Part shown: positions 7,645-15,182 of the stretch, one piece after another | Layout of the letters: every line of letters begins with the position of its first letter | How positions within the stretch are numbered: position 1 is the first letter of the stretch | NCBI GenBank assembly: GCA_004558955.1 | Contig: SFZC01000011.1 | Span: 1-29,963 of the forward strand | Length of the DNA stretch: 29,963 nucleotides | Source of the DNA: a bacterium | GTDB taxonomy: Bacteria; Cyanobacteriota; Vampirovibrionia; Gastranaerophilales; Gastranaerophilaceae | Direction: 5' to 3' | The notes under the pieces: generated by a model | The model's database searches: none | Seen by the model: only the letters and a program-made list of their open reading frames with translations | Told to the model about the DNA's origin: nothing | Position numbers and translations under genes: made by a program

Positions 7645-8772
7645 TTAGCAACAACCTGCTGCAGATTTTGATTTTTCGATACAAGAAATCAAAGTTTTTG
7701 CAACTGTTTCTTGTTCTTCTTTTGTCAATTCAGGGAACATCGGAAGAGAAATAACAACTTCCGTATTCTTTTCAGTAACAGGCAAAGAACCTTTACCCAT
7801 ACCCAACCAAGCATTAACTTTTTGGAAGTGCAACGGAATAGGGTAATATAACATAGCACCGATACCGTTTTCACCTAACATTTTATGTACAGCATCTCTA
7901 TTAGGGATTTTAACTGTGTATTGGTGGTAAACACAGTATGTATCATCCAATTCGGACGGAGTTTGAATATCTGAACAATTTGCAAACAATTCGTTGTAAT
8001 AGTGAGCATGTTCACGTCTTTTTGTGTTCCATTCATCAATATATTTAGCCTTAACTCTTAATATTGCTGCTTGGATTTCGTCAAGACGGCTGTTTACACC
8101 CAATTCATCATTGTGGTAACGAACCATAGAACCGTGGTTTCTCAAAGCAATCAATCTGTCTTTAAGTTTTTCGTCATTAACAGTGCAAAGACCGCCATCA
8201 CCCATTGTTCCAAGGTTTTTGGTAGGATAAAAGCTATAGCATCCGATATCACCGAAAGTACCAACCTTTTTACCTTTGTAAGTTGAACCGATTGCTTGAC
8301 AACAATCTTCAACAACTCTTAAGTTATGTTTTTTAGCAATAGCCATAATAGCATCCATATCACAAGGTTGACCGTATAAGTGAACAGGAATAATAGCCTT
8401 TGTGCGTGGTGTAATTGCAGCTTCAATTTTCTTAGGGTCAATATTGAAAGTATTTTCATCAATATCAACAAAAACAGGTTTAGCATTAACCATGCCAATA
8501 GCTTCAGCAGTTGCTACAAAAGTAAAAGCTGTTGTAATAACTTCATCACCTGCTCCAATATCCAAAGCACGCAATGCGATGTGTAACGCATCAGTACCTG
8601 AGTTTAGTGCTACGGTGTAGTTACAACCGATGTAACTTGCTAATTCACTTTCCAAAGCCTTTACGTTAGGTCCTAAAATATAGCAACCCGAACGCATTAC
8701 TTCGCATACCGCTTTTTCAGCTTCTTCGCCGATTTGAGCGTATTGACGTTTTGAATCAAAAATAGGAATCAT
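7645..8772 (-). CDS. DegT/DnrJ/EryC1/StrS family sugar aminotransferase
   Basis: A 375-residue PLP-dependent aminotransferase of the family that aminates keto-sugars for surface polysaccharide or nucleotide-sugar synthesis. The PLP lysine is Lys185 in SFYPTKNLG; the NSGTDAL block at 57-63 and VEDCCQAIG (154-162) bind the cofactor; GDGG (191-194) is typical. Length matches the family. The end, SKSAAGCC, has two terminal cysteines that are not usual and may be incidental. AAAGGAG precedes the ATG. The gene stands alone between two terminators, without neighbouring sugar genes, so the substrate (for example a 3- or 4-keto sugar nucleotide) cannot be named. Confidence 0.9.
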   Translation of the reverse strand: MIPIFDSKRQYAQIGEEAEKAVCEVMRSGCYILGPNVKALESELASYIGCNYTVALNSGTDALHIALRALDIGAGDEVITTAFTFVATAEAIGMVNAKPVFVDIDENTFNIDPKKIEAAITPRTKAIIPVHLYGQPCDMDAIMAIAKKHNLRVVEDCCQAIGSTYKGKKVGTFGDIGCYSFYPTKNLGTMGDGGLCTVNDEKLKDRLIALRNHGSMVRYHNDELGVNSRLDEIQAAILRVKAKYIDEWNTKRREHAHYYNELFANCSDIQTPSELDDTYCVYHQYTVKIPNRDAVHKMLGENGIGAMLYYPIPLHFQKVNAWLGMGKGSLPVTEKNTEVVISLPMFPELTKEEQETVAKTLISCIEKSKSAAGCC

Positions 8773-8808
8773 TTTCTTCTCCTTTACTATTTACCAAACC
8801 ATGATTTA

Positions 8809-8817
8809 ATTATACCA
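8809..8817 (-). promoter_or_regulatory. Extended -10 promoter of the aminotransferase gene
   Basis: On the minus strand TGG-TATAAT, with the hexamer at 8814-8809, lies about 37 bases ahead of the ATG at 8772. The -35 region is weak. Confidence 0.55.
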
Positions 8818-8884
8818 TACCATTTTCTATCTTTACATAAACTTTACATCTTACAGACAAACACAAGTGTTCAAAATACACCTA

Positions 8885-8913
8885 TTGATTTTTTACTATG
8901 ACTGTGGTAATTT
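8885..8913 (+). promoter_or_regulatory. Candidate promoter of the small RNA / tiny-ORF transcript
   Basis: TTGATT (8885-8890), a 17-base spacer, TAATTT (8908-8913). Transcription would begin near 8920 and end at the terminator at 9033-9073. Confidence 0.45.
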
Positions 8914-8948
8914 TAAATTGTACACATAAACAAAAAGGATTTTAATCT

Positions 8949-8999
8949 ATGTATATTCAAAACCGACGTAGCAGACGAACTTTGGAAGGCTTGTTTTAA
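8949..8999 (+). CDS. Tiny Arg-rich ORF, 16 residues
   Basis: The reading frame encodes MYIQNRRSRRTLEGLF followed by TAA. An AAAAAGGA ribosome site stands 8-9 bases ahead of the ATG. Four of the first ten residues are arginine. It sits inside the structured transcript at 8920-9073. It may be a leader peptide, a small protein, or chance; no family is recognised. Confidence 0.35.
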   Translation: MYIQNRRSRRTLEGLF

Positions 9000-9032
9000 A
9001 CGGCTCGATTGTTTGCTGTCGGTGAGAAAAGA

Positions 9033-9073
9033 TAAAAAACAAGACCTTCTGAATTGAGGGTCTTATTTTTTAT
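9033..9073 (+). terminator. Rho-independent terminator
   Basis: Core stem AAGACC (9041-9046) / GGTCTT (9059-9064) with flanking arms ATAAAAAAC and ATTTTTTAT that extend the pairing with one mismatch. The right arm gives the U-tract. Confidence 0.85.
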
Positions 9074-9154
9074 GTAACAAAAACTTAAAAAGAACCTAAG
9101 AATAGGCAATTAATTAAGTTTAGAAGTTTTAGAAAGAAAGTGAAGGTTAGTAGA

Positions 9155-9241
9155 ATGGAAAATAAGAATATGCGACGACGCTCAACAGTAAAAGCGAACG
9201 CTCCAATCGTGAAACTTATGAATTTAATTTGGGGCTTGTAA
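9155..9241 (+). CDS. Short ORF, 28 residues, Arg-rich start
   Basis: It starts MENKNMRRRSTVKANAP and ends VKLMNLIWGL before TAA. A GTGAAGG ribosome site lies seven bases ahead. The basic head and hydrophobic tail give a small amphipathic or membrane-associating peptide. Like the ORF at 8949 it has an Arg cluster near the N-terminus. It lies 46 bases upstream of the 450-residue membrane protein gene and may be translated from the same message. No family is known to me. Confidence 0.4.
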   Translation: MENKNMRRRSTVKANAPIVKLMNLIWGL

Positions 9242-9287
9242 TACACAAGTTGAGCGGGAATTTTTGTCCCGAAAAGGATAAGGAAAA

Positions 9288-10640
9288 ATGTCAATTAACG
9301 GATATATATATTCAAAATTAAGTAATAACAGTTCACTGGTACCCCTTGCAGTAAAAGATGTTGCAAACAGTTGCGGTTTAACGGCAGCTTCATACATTGC
9401 CGGTGACATAGTCGAAGGAAAAGACAGATTTATAGATGAATTTGGTACTCAAGCAATTTGGCTATGGGGTATTCCGGCGTACAAAACGATATTGGATTAC
9501 ACCCTGTTCAAAGCAGCCAAGCTTGACCCTGAAGTTGATGCAAGAATCCTTAAAAACCCTGAGATTTTAAAGCTTGCACAAGAATTCGCACCAAACGCAA
9601 AAATCAAAAAAAGTTTAGAAAATGTTGCAAAACATCAAATAAAATTCAAAAATCTTACAATGATTAGATTTGCAGCATCAACCGTATTAACCGCAGGAAC
9701 ATATCTGGGCTTAACAAAATTCAGACACAATTACACGGAAAATCAAATCAAAAAAGATTATTTTGAAAGACAAAAAACTAACCTCGAAAAAGCAGCAAAA
9801 CAAGGTGCGAATATTCCGTTCTCATCGGCATTTGCTGACATTCACAAAAACAAACTGAACAATAACGGCAAAAGCAATCAAAGCAATAATAACAGCAACA
9901 ACAAAAACGTAGCCTTCACTGGAAGAATTCAAGACTTTATATTTGACCCTGTTAAAAACTTGATGCTTGTTGACGGAACAATCACTGGCGAAAGATTAAC
10001 CCATGCCAGAAATCCGCAAGACTTTATGGGCTATGTGATTAAAGAAGGTTTGTTCTGGACATTTATGTACTTTGCAGGACCTTTAATTTCAAAAGCAATG
10101 GAAGCACATGCCGATAAGAAAGGAAAATCAATAGATTTAGACGCAAGAGTAATAGAATCAACGGGACTTGAAAACGTTATGCAAAACGGAACTCTAAAAT
10201 CTCAACTCGAAGAATTTAAGAACATTAGCAAAAACGATGCGGAATTGTACAAATTTGCAGTTCAACCCGATAACAAAAACTTCGTAATTTATGCGGCTAA
10301 AAAATCAGACGTAATCAACTGCTTAAAGAAAACAAAAACACCTGATACAAGAAAATACATTGATTTGGACGAATTGAGAAATGTAGGTAAAAAATTAGAA
10401 AAACTGCTTACTCAATATGAAAATTCAGGCGAAACCTTGAATGAATTTTTAGGCGGGGTAAGAAAGCTTAAAAAACATGCCGTATTGAAAAATATCGGAG
10501 CATGTATCGGAGCATTGGGAATTTTAGCACCTGCCTTGATGCTAATAACCAGAAAAGATAATGAATATCAAGTAAAAGCAGATATCGAAAAGAAATTAGC
10601 CCAAAAACAAAACCAACCTGCTATTGACAAAAAGTCATAA
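9288..10640 (+). CDS. Hypothetical membrane-associated protein, 450 residues
   Basis: Not recognised as a named family. Hydrophobic segments lie near 45-75 (QAIWLWGIPAYKTILDY), 123-143 (MIRFAASTVLTAGTYLGL), 250-270 (GLFWTFMYFAGPLISKAM) and 405-428 (IGACIGALGILAPALMLI), separated by charged Lys-rich stretches. An Asn/Ser-rich low-complexity linker at about 185-205 leads into NVAFTGRIQDF, a motif like the VNFSGK of the gene at 7290. There is no cleavable signal peptide at the start. Ribosome site AAGGATAAGGA precedes the ATG. Probably a lineage-specific inner-membrane protein; its role is unknown. It may be co-transcribed with rubredoxin, 57 bases downstream. Confidence 0.7.
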   Translation: MSINGYIYSKLSNNSSLVPLAVKDVANSCGLTAASYIAGDIVEGKDRFIDEFGTQAIWLWGIPAYKTILDYTLFKAAKLDPEVDARILKNPEILKLAQEFAPNAKIKKSLENVAKHQIKFKNLTMIRFAASTVLTAGTYLGLTKFRHNYTENQIKKDYFERQKTNLEKAAKQGANIPFSSAFADIHKNKLNNNGKSNQSNNNSNNKNVAFTGRIQDFIFDPVKNLMLVDGTITGERLTHARNPQDFMGYVIKEGLFWTFMYFAGPLISKAMEAHADKKGKSIDLDARVIESTGLENVMQNGTLKSQLEEFKNISKNDAELYKFAVQPDNKNFVIYAAKKSDVINCLKKTKTPDTRKYIDLDELRNVGKKLEKLLTQYENSGETLNEFLGGVRKLKKHAVLKNIGACIGALGILAPALMLITRKDNEYQVKADIEKKLAQKQNQPAIDKKS

Positions 10641-10697
10641 CTATATAAAAATAAGTAGGACAGTGAAAACAGACTTGTAAAAGAAAGGAAAAATATC

Positions 10698-10838
10698 ATG
10701 GAAAAATGGGTATGCACAGTATGCGGTTATGTTTACGATCCTGCGGAAAACGACAACGTAAAATTTGAAGATTTACCTGATGATTACGTTTGTCCGCTTT
10801 GCTCGGTAGGCAAAGACCAATTTGAAAAAGAAGACTAA
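10698..10838 (+). CDS. Rubredoxin
   Basis: A 46-residue electron carrier with one iron held by four cysteines: CTVCGY (Cys6, Cys9) and CPLC (Cys32, Cys35), with the usual VYDPAENDN and FEDLPDDYVCPLC blocks. Length is at the short end of the family, lacking a few C-terminal residues. AGAAAGGAAA precedes the ATG. Rubredoxins commonly serve peroxide and superoxide reduction in anaerobes; no partner reductase is adjacent. A strong terminator follows directly. Confidence 0.96.
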   Translation: MEKWVCTVCGYVYDPAENDNVKFEDLPDDYVCPLCSVGKDQFEKED

Positions 10839-10852
10839 TAAATTGTCGATAG

Positions 10853-10888
10853 AAAACTCCCACTATTTTTTCGATAGTGGGAGTTTTT
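10853..10888. terminator. Rho-independent terminator after rubredoxin
   Basis: AAAACTCCCACTAT, loop TTTTTCG, ATAGTGGGAGTTTT: a perfect 14-bp stem followed by T. It may also serve the minus-strand LprI-like gene, whose stop is at 10893. Confidence 0.92.
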
Positions 10889-10892
10889 ATTT

Positions 10893-11417
10893 CTATTTTT
10901 GTGATGCATATAAAAACACAAACCAATCTAAAAATTTTGCTCTTTGCTCTATTAAACCAACCTGAGCTCCGGATAAAAGATTTGAATATATAGAACCGGA
11001 AAAATTCCCAATTACAATACTATTCAACTTCCTTTGATGATTTGCGTAAACTTCCCAATCTTTTTGAGTTTGCAATAGTAACAAATACTGTTCTTTTGTC
11101 ATAAACTTTTCCAACTCCGCCAAACTGATATCAAGTTTCTTTTGCCAATCGTTTTCAGAAGCAATAACACAATTTGATATACAGGCAGAGGTATAACCGC
11201 AAAATTTCATACATTTCTGTACCTTTATTTCTATATCATCAAGATTTTCAGAATTATCATTTTTCTTTTTTAAATTCGAGACAGTTGTATTTAATCGAGA
11301 GATTTCTACAGACATTTTTGCAGTTTTACTTTTGTAGTTATAAATATTTACACAAGATACCCCAAGCAATATCAACAAAATTAAAATTATTATGATTAGT
11401 AGTTTTTCCTTATTCAT
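10893..11417 (-). CDS. Membrane-anchored LprI-like (DUF1311) protein
   Basis: A 174-residue protein with an N-terminal hydrophobic segment (about 6-23) without a clear cleavage or lipobox site, then a short coiled region (KTAKMSVEISRLNTTVSNLKKK). The C-terminal ~90 residues (WQKKLDISLAELEKFMTKE..LLLQTQKDWEVYAN..) follow the helical pattern of the LprI/DUF1311 family, which in some bacteria inhibits lysozyme in the cell envelope. Four cysteines (CMKFC..ACISNC, about 69-83) probably form two disulfides. Its job here is only inferred. It has a TTGATA-17-TAGAAT promoter ending six bases before the ATG and no ribosome site, so translation is probably leaderless. Confidence 0.7.
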   Translation of the reverse strand: MNKEKLLIIIILILLILLGVSCVNIYNYKSKTAKMSVEISRLNTTVSNLKKKNDNSENLDDIEIKVQKCMKFCGYTSACISNCVIASENDWQKKLDISLAELEKFMTKEQYLLLLQTQKDWEVYANHQRKLNSIVIGNFSGSIYSNLLSGAQVGLIEQRAKFLDWFVFLYASQK

Positions 11418-11423
11418 AAGTTT

Positions 11424-11452
11424 ATTCTACCAATTTTTACACCTTTTATCAA
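11424..11452 (-). promoter_or_regulatory. Strong promoter, leaderless LprI-like gene
   Basis: On the minus strand TTGATA (11452-11447), exactly 17 bases, TGG-TAGAAT (-10 at 11429-11424), then AAACTT and the ATG. Transcription should start at the A of the ATG. Confidence 0.7.
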
Positions 11453-11530
11453 TGCAATGGTTTTTCATAACGCTGCCATTGATTTAATATCAATGACGAC
11501 TACTTATTATTTCAACAAAACATTACACAA

Positions 11531-11549
11531 TGTAACAATCCGTGCAAAA
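11531..11549 (+). repeat. Short dispersed motif, copy 2
   Basis: TGTAACAATCCGTGCAAAA, differing at one base from 350-368. It lies about 100 bases upstream of the secreted protein gene at 11646. Confidence 0.5.
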
Positions 11550-11645
11550 TTTATCAAAATTTTTCGACTTTTAAGCTTAATATATAAAGAAGGACTTTTA
11601 GGGGAAGTCTGATTCTGATTAGGAGAAACAGAAAGGTATCACATC

Positions 11646-11927
11646 ATGAATTGTAAATGGTTTATTTTAACGTTTGTATTATGTTTTTTCTGCACAAATT
11701 CGGTTTTTGCTCAAGATAATTGGATTTTCGGCAATGCGGTTCAATCTTCATACAACTACAACCCGTCAGGACAAACTATTCAATATTATCCGCCCGAATT
11801 AGGTTCAGGTTCAAGTTTGAAATACAACAGAACTACTCCGCATTTTTATCAGGTGCCGAGCAGAATTGAACCAAACGTTCAACCTAACCCGCTAAAAGAT
11901 GAACTTGAAAAAACGAATTATGTATAA
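11646..11927 (+). CDS. Small secreted protein
   Basis: A 93-residue protein with a clear Sec signal peptide: Lys4, a hydrophobic core (WFILTFVLCFFC), and a likely cleavage site after NSVFA, before QDNW. The mature ~70 residues are rich in Tyr, Pro, Asn and Ser with no cysteine, probably extended or disordered. AGAAAGG stands ahead of the ATG. No family recognised; likely periplasmic or surface-associated. Confidence 0.7.
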   Translation: MNCKWFILTFVLCFFCTNSVFAQDNWIFGNAVQSSYNYNPSGQTIQYYPPELGSGSSLKYNRTTPHFYQVPSRIEPNVQPNPLKDELEKTNYV

Positions 11928-11934
11928 AATCTTA

Positions 11935-11963
11935 TTGATTTAAACTTAACTTACTTATATAGT
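11935..11963 (+). promoter_or_regulatory. Promoter, leaderless metallopeptidase gene
   Basis: TTGATT (11935-11940), exactly 17 bases, TATAGT (11958-11963), then seven bases (TATATGT) and the ATG at 11971. There is no ribosome binding site. Confidence 0.65.
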
Positions 11964-11970
11964 TATATGT

Positions 11971-12795
11971 ATGACAACAACCGAAAAAAAGTTAATCAGG
12001 TTATACAGAAGCCTCGGCTTGGAAATTCATACCTCGACAAAAGCCCGTGGACATCAGGGATTTTATCTCAAAAACAGGATTGATATTTCCAAAGATATCC
12101 CGGAAAATCGTATAATTCCGACACTTTTGCACGAATTTGCTCATCATATACATTACAAACTTGAACCGACAATCTCTCAAGATGGCGGAAGTTTGAGCAT
12201 TTTGTTTCGAGCAGATGACATTAAACCTTATGAAAACGAGCTTTTAAAGGTTACACAACTTGTCGATAAGAATGCAAAATTTGAAGTTCTTAACGCACAT
12301 AAAGAAAAAATTAAACAAAAAATTAACGAATACGAAAAAATCATAAAAAACAGATGCCCACAATTTTTGCGTTCCAAAAAATTCAAAGAATTTGACAGAT
12401 ACATTAAAAAATCAGAAGCAAAATACCTTCTCAAATACGACAGAGTAAAACTTATCAGCGGAGTATTTTTCAAACAGAGCAAAACTTATTCAATAGACAA
12501 TATTGAACAAGATTTTACCGATATGCCAAAAGAATTTGCGGCATACATAAGACTAAAATCTTACCAAAGAAAACAAGTACGAGTTTCAAGCAAGATTAAT
12601 AAACTCAAAAAATATTACTCAAAACCGACCGAATTATTTGCAAGACTAATAGAGGGACTGTACATGTACCCAATCTCGGTAAAAGCAACAGCCCCTCTAT
12701 CTTATAATCGTTTTTTTGAACTTCTCAATTCGGGATATTATATGGAATTGTCAGAAGTTTTTGAATTATTAAAACTTCATTATGCTGTAGAATAA
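11971..12795 (+). CDS. HExxH zinc metallopeptidase-like protein
   Basis: A 274-residue protein with a zinc-peptidase motif, LLHEFAHHIHY (His54, Glu55, His58), preceded by RIDISKDIPENRIIPT, an arrangement like ImmA/IrrE (DUF955) and phage-type metallopeptidases. The third ligand may be Glu221 in SKPTELFARLIEG. Between them is a Lys-rich helical region (about 95-165), probably coiled. There is no signal peptide, so it is cytosolic. ImmA-type proteins cleave repressors, but no partner repressor is adjacent. Its 3' end overlaps the convergent zinc-ribbon gene by 27 bases. The start is set by the leaderless promoter. Family placement is tentative; peptidase activity is inferred from the motif. Confidence 0.7.
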   Translation: MTTTEKKLIRLYRSLGLEIHTSTKARGHQGFYLKNRIDISKDIPENRIIPTLLHEFAHHIHYKLEPTISQDGGSLSILFRADDIKPYENELLKVTQLVDKNAKFEVLNAHKEKIKQKINEYEKIIKNRCPQFLRSKKFKEFDRYIKKSEAKYLLKYDRVKLISGVFFKQSKTYSIDNIEQDFTDMPKEFAAYIRLKSYQRKQVRVSSKINKLKKYYSKPTELFARLIEGLYMYPISVKATAPLSYNRFFELLNSGYYMELSEVFELLKLHYAVE

Positions 12796-13284
12796 TTTTT
12801 GTGCCAAATCTCTGTCAACTTTGGAATTAACATATCTTGCATCAACCTCTGCCAATTCTTTACCGACTTGAGAATAAACATATTTCAAAACATCTGCACT
12901 GCGTTCTTTGTTAGAAGCGTATTCTTCACGAATTTTTACAAGTTCGTCATTATCCAAGAATTTACCGCCGCAAGCATAACAATCATCTACTTCAATGTTA
13001 CCTTTCACGCTGGTATGGTTTTTAACCATTTTTGTTCCACAATTCGGACAATATCTGTCTTTTGTTGAATCAACTTTTTCAAATTCTTTTCCTGAAACCT
13101 TTTTCAAAATTTCGGAAACATCTTCGTTTTGCTCATCAAATTTATCAAATTCTCTGTTGTCAAAGAAAATTCCGCCGCAACCGTTTGTGCAAATATCAAT
13201 ATTAATTCCTTGAGAGGGAATAAAAACCTTCTCCATAGCCTTTCCGCATGCCGGACAAGTCAAAGTATTTAGCGAATCTGCCAT
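12769..13284 (-). CDS. Tandem zf-TFIIB-like zinc-ribbon protein
   Basis: A 171-residue protein with two copies of the TFIIB-type zinc finger. The first uses Cys10, Cys13, Cys32 and Cys36 (CPAC..CTNGC) and ends GGIFFDNREF. The second uses Cys79, Cys82, Cys102 and Cys105 (CPNC..CYAC) and ends GGKFLDNDEL. Both match the CGG(x)WLDxGEL signature of the family. The C-terminal ~55 residues are charged and helical. An AAAGG site precedes the ATG. Such proteins are widespread with no settled function; nucleic acid or protein binding is a guess. Its last codons overlap the metallopeptidase gene on the other strand, so the two messages are complementary at their 3' ends. Confidence 0.85.
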   Translation of the reverse strand: MADSLNTLTCPACGKAMEKVFIPSQGINIDICTNGCGGIFFDNREFDKFDEQNEDVSEILKKVSGKEFEKVDSTKDRYCPNCGTKMVKNHTSVKGNIEVDDCYACGGKFLDNDELVKIREEYASNKERSADVLKYVYSQVGKELAEVDARYVNSKVDRDLAQKLFYSIMKF

Positions 13285-13390
13285 AATTCAAACCTTTCGT
13301 CTATAGTAATACACCTTTAAATATATCATCTTTCGCCGAATTTACATCATACGATTAGTTTATTTTCTATTAATAATATATAAAAAATTT

Positions 13391-13419
13391 TTGTATTATT
13401 TGGAAAAATATTGTACAAT
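13391..13419 (+). promoter_or_regulatory. Promoter of the signalling operon
   Basis: TTGTAT (13391-13396), a 17-base spacer, TACAAT (13414-13419); start near 13426. AAAGGTGAAG gives the ribosome site for the ATG at 13437. It probably drives the run through dapB. Confidence 0.65.
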
Positions 13420-13436
13420 GTAATAAAGGTGAAGTA

Positions 13437-15182
13437 ATGGCTAAAATAGTTAATAATATAGAAACAGTAGAGAGCATAATACGTCAGGTTTTTCAGAATT
13501 TAGACAGTAAGAATTACGAAAAAGCCCGACAGTTAATAAATGAAGCAAACAGAATTGCAAAAGAAATAAGATATACGGAAGGTTTGTCGATATCTTTGAG
13601 TATAGTTGCACTATTGGACTATATGAAAGACAAAAACAATAACTATGAAAAATCAATTCAGCTGCTTGATGATGCTATTTTTATGGCACAAAGAGCAAAT
13701 AGCGAAACTGCTATTTTGGTTTGCGAACTCGTTTTCGGTAATATTAATTTTTCCGAAGAAAATCGAGATATTGCATTAATCCATTATAACAACGCCTTGA
13801 AACTCACAACGGAAGAAGATAAATATTCGCTAAGCAATACGATTAACACAAGAATTAAACAACTCCAAAACAACATGGATTACTCTCTTCCGACAAAAAG
13901 TGACCCGCTTGTTTCTTTAGTAAAAATCAGCCGTTCAATCACCGCATTGACAGATATTGACGAATTGTTAAAGGTTATTGCCGAAGAAACCCGTAATGCA
14001 ATGCAAGCCGACAGATGTACGGTTTTCTTATGGGATAAGGATACTGATGAACTTTGGTCAAAAGTTGCACTCGGAATTGACGAAAGCAAAGAAATTCGTT
14101 TTCCTGCAAATCTCGGACTTGCGGGTTATGTTGTACAAACGGGTGAAACAATAAACATTACGAATGCTTATAAAGATTCTCGTTTTAACCCTGAAGTCGA
14201 TACCAAAACAGGCTACAGAACAAAAACAATTCTTTGTATGCCTATCACAAACAATAATAAAGAAATTATCGGTGCAATTCAGGTATTGAATAAAATCGGC
14301 GGAGTATTTACCGCAAACGATGAAGATTTACTTGTAGCAATCGGCGGAAGTGCAAGTATTGCACTTGAAAACGCTCAACTGTTTGACAAAATGCTCCAAA
14401 TGTATCACGAACAGAAATTGATGTTTGACAGTTTCATTGACACCCTTGCAATGTCTATTGATGCTCGTGACAAAATCACCGCAGGTCACTCTTCAAGAGT
14501 AAAATCTTATTCGACCTTGCTTGCTCAAGCACTGGGAATGAGTCCGAAAGATATCAGTCTGCTTGCAAAAGCGGCAACTTTGCACGATATCGGAAAAATC
14601 GGTATCAGAGATTCAGTGTTGCAAAAAGACGGAAAATTAACAGACGAAGAGTATAAACACATTCAAGAACACGTCCGAATTACTCATAATATTTTGAATA
14701 AGATTTATATGTCACAAGATTTCAGAATTATTACAGAAATGGCATGTTCTCACCACGAAAAATGGGACGGAACGGGTTACTGCCGCCACTTAAAAGGTGA
14801 AGAAATTACTTTGGGCGGAAGAATCCTTGCAGTTGCCGATGTTTTTGATGCTATAACGTCAAAACGTCACTACCGTGACAAAATGCCAATAATAAACGTT
14901 ATCGACATTTTGAGAAAAGGTGCGGGTTCTCATTTTGAACCTCGTCTTGTTGACAAGTTTTTAGCCATTCCGGTCAACAAAATAGTCGGTGTTTTCCTCT
15001 CGGAATCTCACGGAAAAATCGACAAAAAACATGCTGCAATACTCAGCCACTACAACCTTTTGGATATTCAAAGGTTTGGAACAGACGAAAACGCAACAAA
15101 AGAAGAAAAAGAAATTTTTGACTTGTTTAACTTCTATTATATCGGTAAAACAGCCGAAACGAAAGCAGGTACACAATGCTAA
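13437..15182 (+). CDS. TPR-GAF-HD-GYP protein, probable cyclic-di-GMP phosphodiesterase
   Basis: A 581-residue cytosolic signalling protein. Residues 1-150 are TPR-like helices; 160-315 form a GAF domain; 330-515 form an HD-GYP domain. HD is at 383-384 in LHDIGKIGI, with His351 upstream, HxxH-like sites at 412 and HH at 439-440, and ADVFDA at 467-472. The GYP tripeptide reads GYC (447-449), in KWDGTGYCRHLKGEEI. Active HD-GYP enzymes break down cyclic-di-GMP; the P-to-C change may affect partner binding more than metal binding. It opens an operon and overlaps the next gene by seven bases. The GAF sensor ligand is unknown. Confidence 0.9.
   Translation: MAKIVNNIETVESIIRQVFQNLDSKNYEKARQLINEANRIAKEIRYTEGLSISLSIVALLDYMKDKNNNYEKSIQLLDDAIFMAQRANSETAILVCELVFGNINFSEENRDIALIHYNNALKLTTEEDKYSLSNTINTRIKQLQNNMDYSLPTKSDPLVSLVKISRSITALTDIDELLKVIAEETRNAMQADRCTVFLWDKDTDELWSKVALGIDESKEIRFPANLGLAGYVVQTGETINITNAYKDSRFNPEVDTKTGYRTKTILCMPITNNNKEIIGAIQVLNKIGGVFTANDEDLLVAIGGSASIALENAQLFDKMLQMYHEQKLMFDSFIDTLAMSIDARDKITAGHSSRVKSYSTLLAQALGMSPKDISLLAKAATLHDIGKIGIRDSVLQKDGKLTDEEYKHIQEHVRITHNILNKIYMSQDFRIITEMACSHHEKWDGTGYCRHLKGEEITLGGRILAVADVFDAITSKRHYRDKMPIINVIDILRKGAGSHFEPRLVDKFLAIPVNKIVGVFLSESHGKIDKKHAAILSHYNLLDIQRFGTDENATKEEKEIFDLFNFYYIGKTAETKAGTQC

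Larger units (their letters stand above)
8920..9073 (+). ncRNA. Candidate structured small RNA ending in a terminator
   Basis: Between a plausible promoter and a strong terminator lies ~150 bases with a long-range stem: CCGAC..AGCA.AC (from about 8963) pairs with GTTTGCTGTCGG (9011-9022). The 3' end is a hairpin, AAGACC/GGTCTT, extended by near-matching A- and T-rich arms (9033-9073), followed by T residues. It also contains a 16-codon ORF. It does not match a riboswitch class I know. It could be a regulatory RNA, a leader peptide mRNA, or both. Confidence 0.4.
11418..11645. other. Intergenic region with palindrome and motif
   Basis: Divergent gap holding the LprI-like promoter, a 19-base palindrome CATTGATTTAATATCAATG (11477-11495) that could be an operator, and the second copy of the dispersed 19-base motif. 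No further gene was seen. Confidence 0.5.

Noticed and set aside
8920..9073. A known riboswitch class
   Set aside because: I looked for the conserved cores of cobalamin, TPP, SAM, glycine, preQ1 and cyclic-di-GMP types and saw none.
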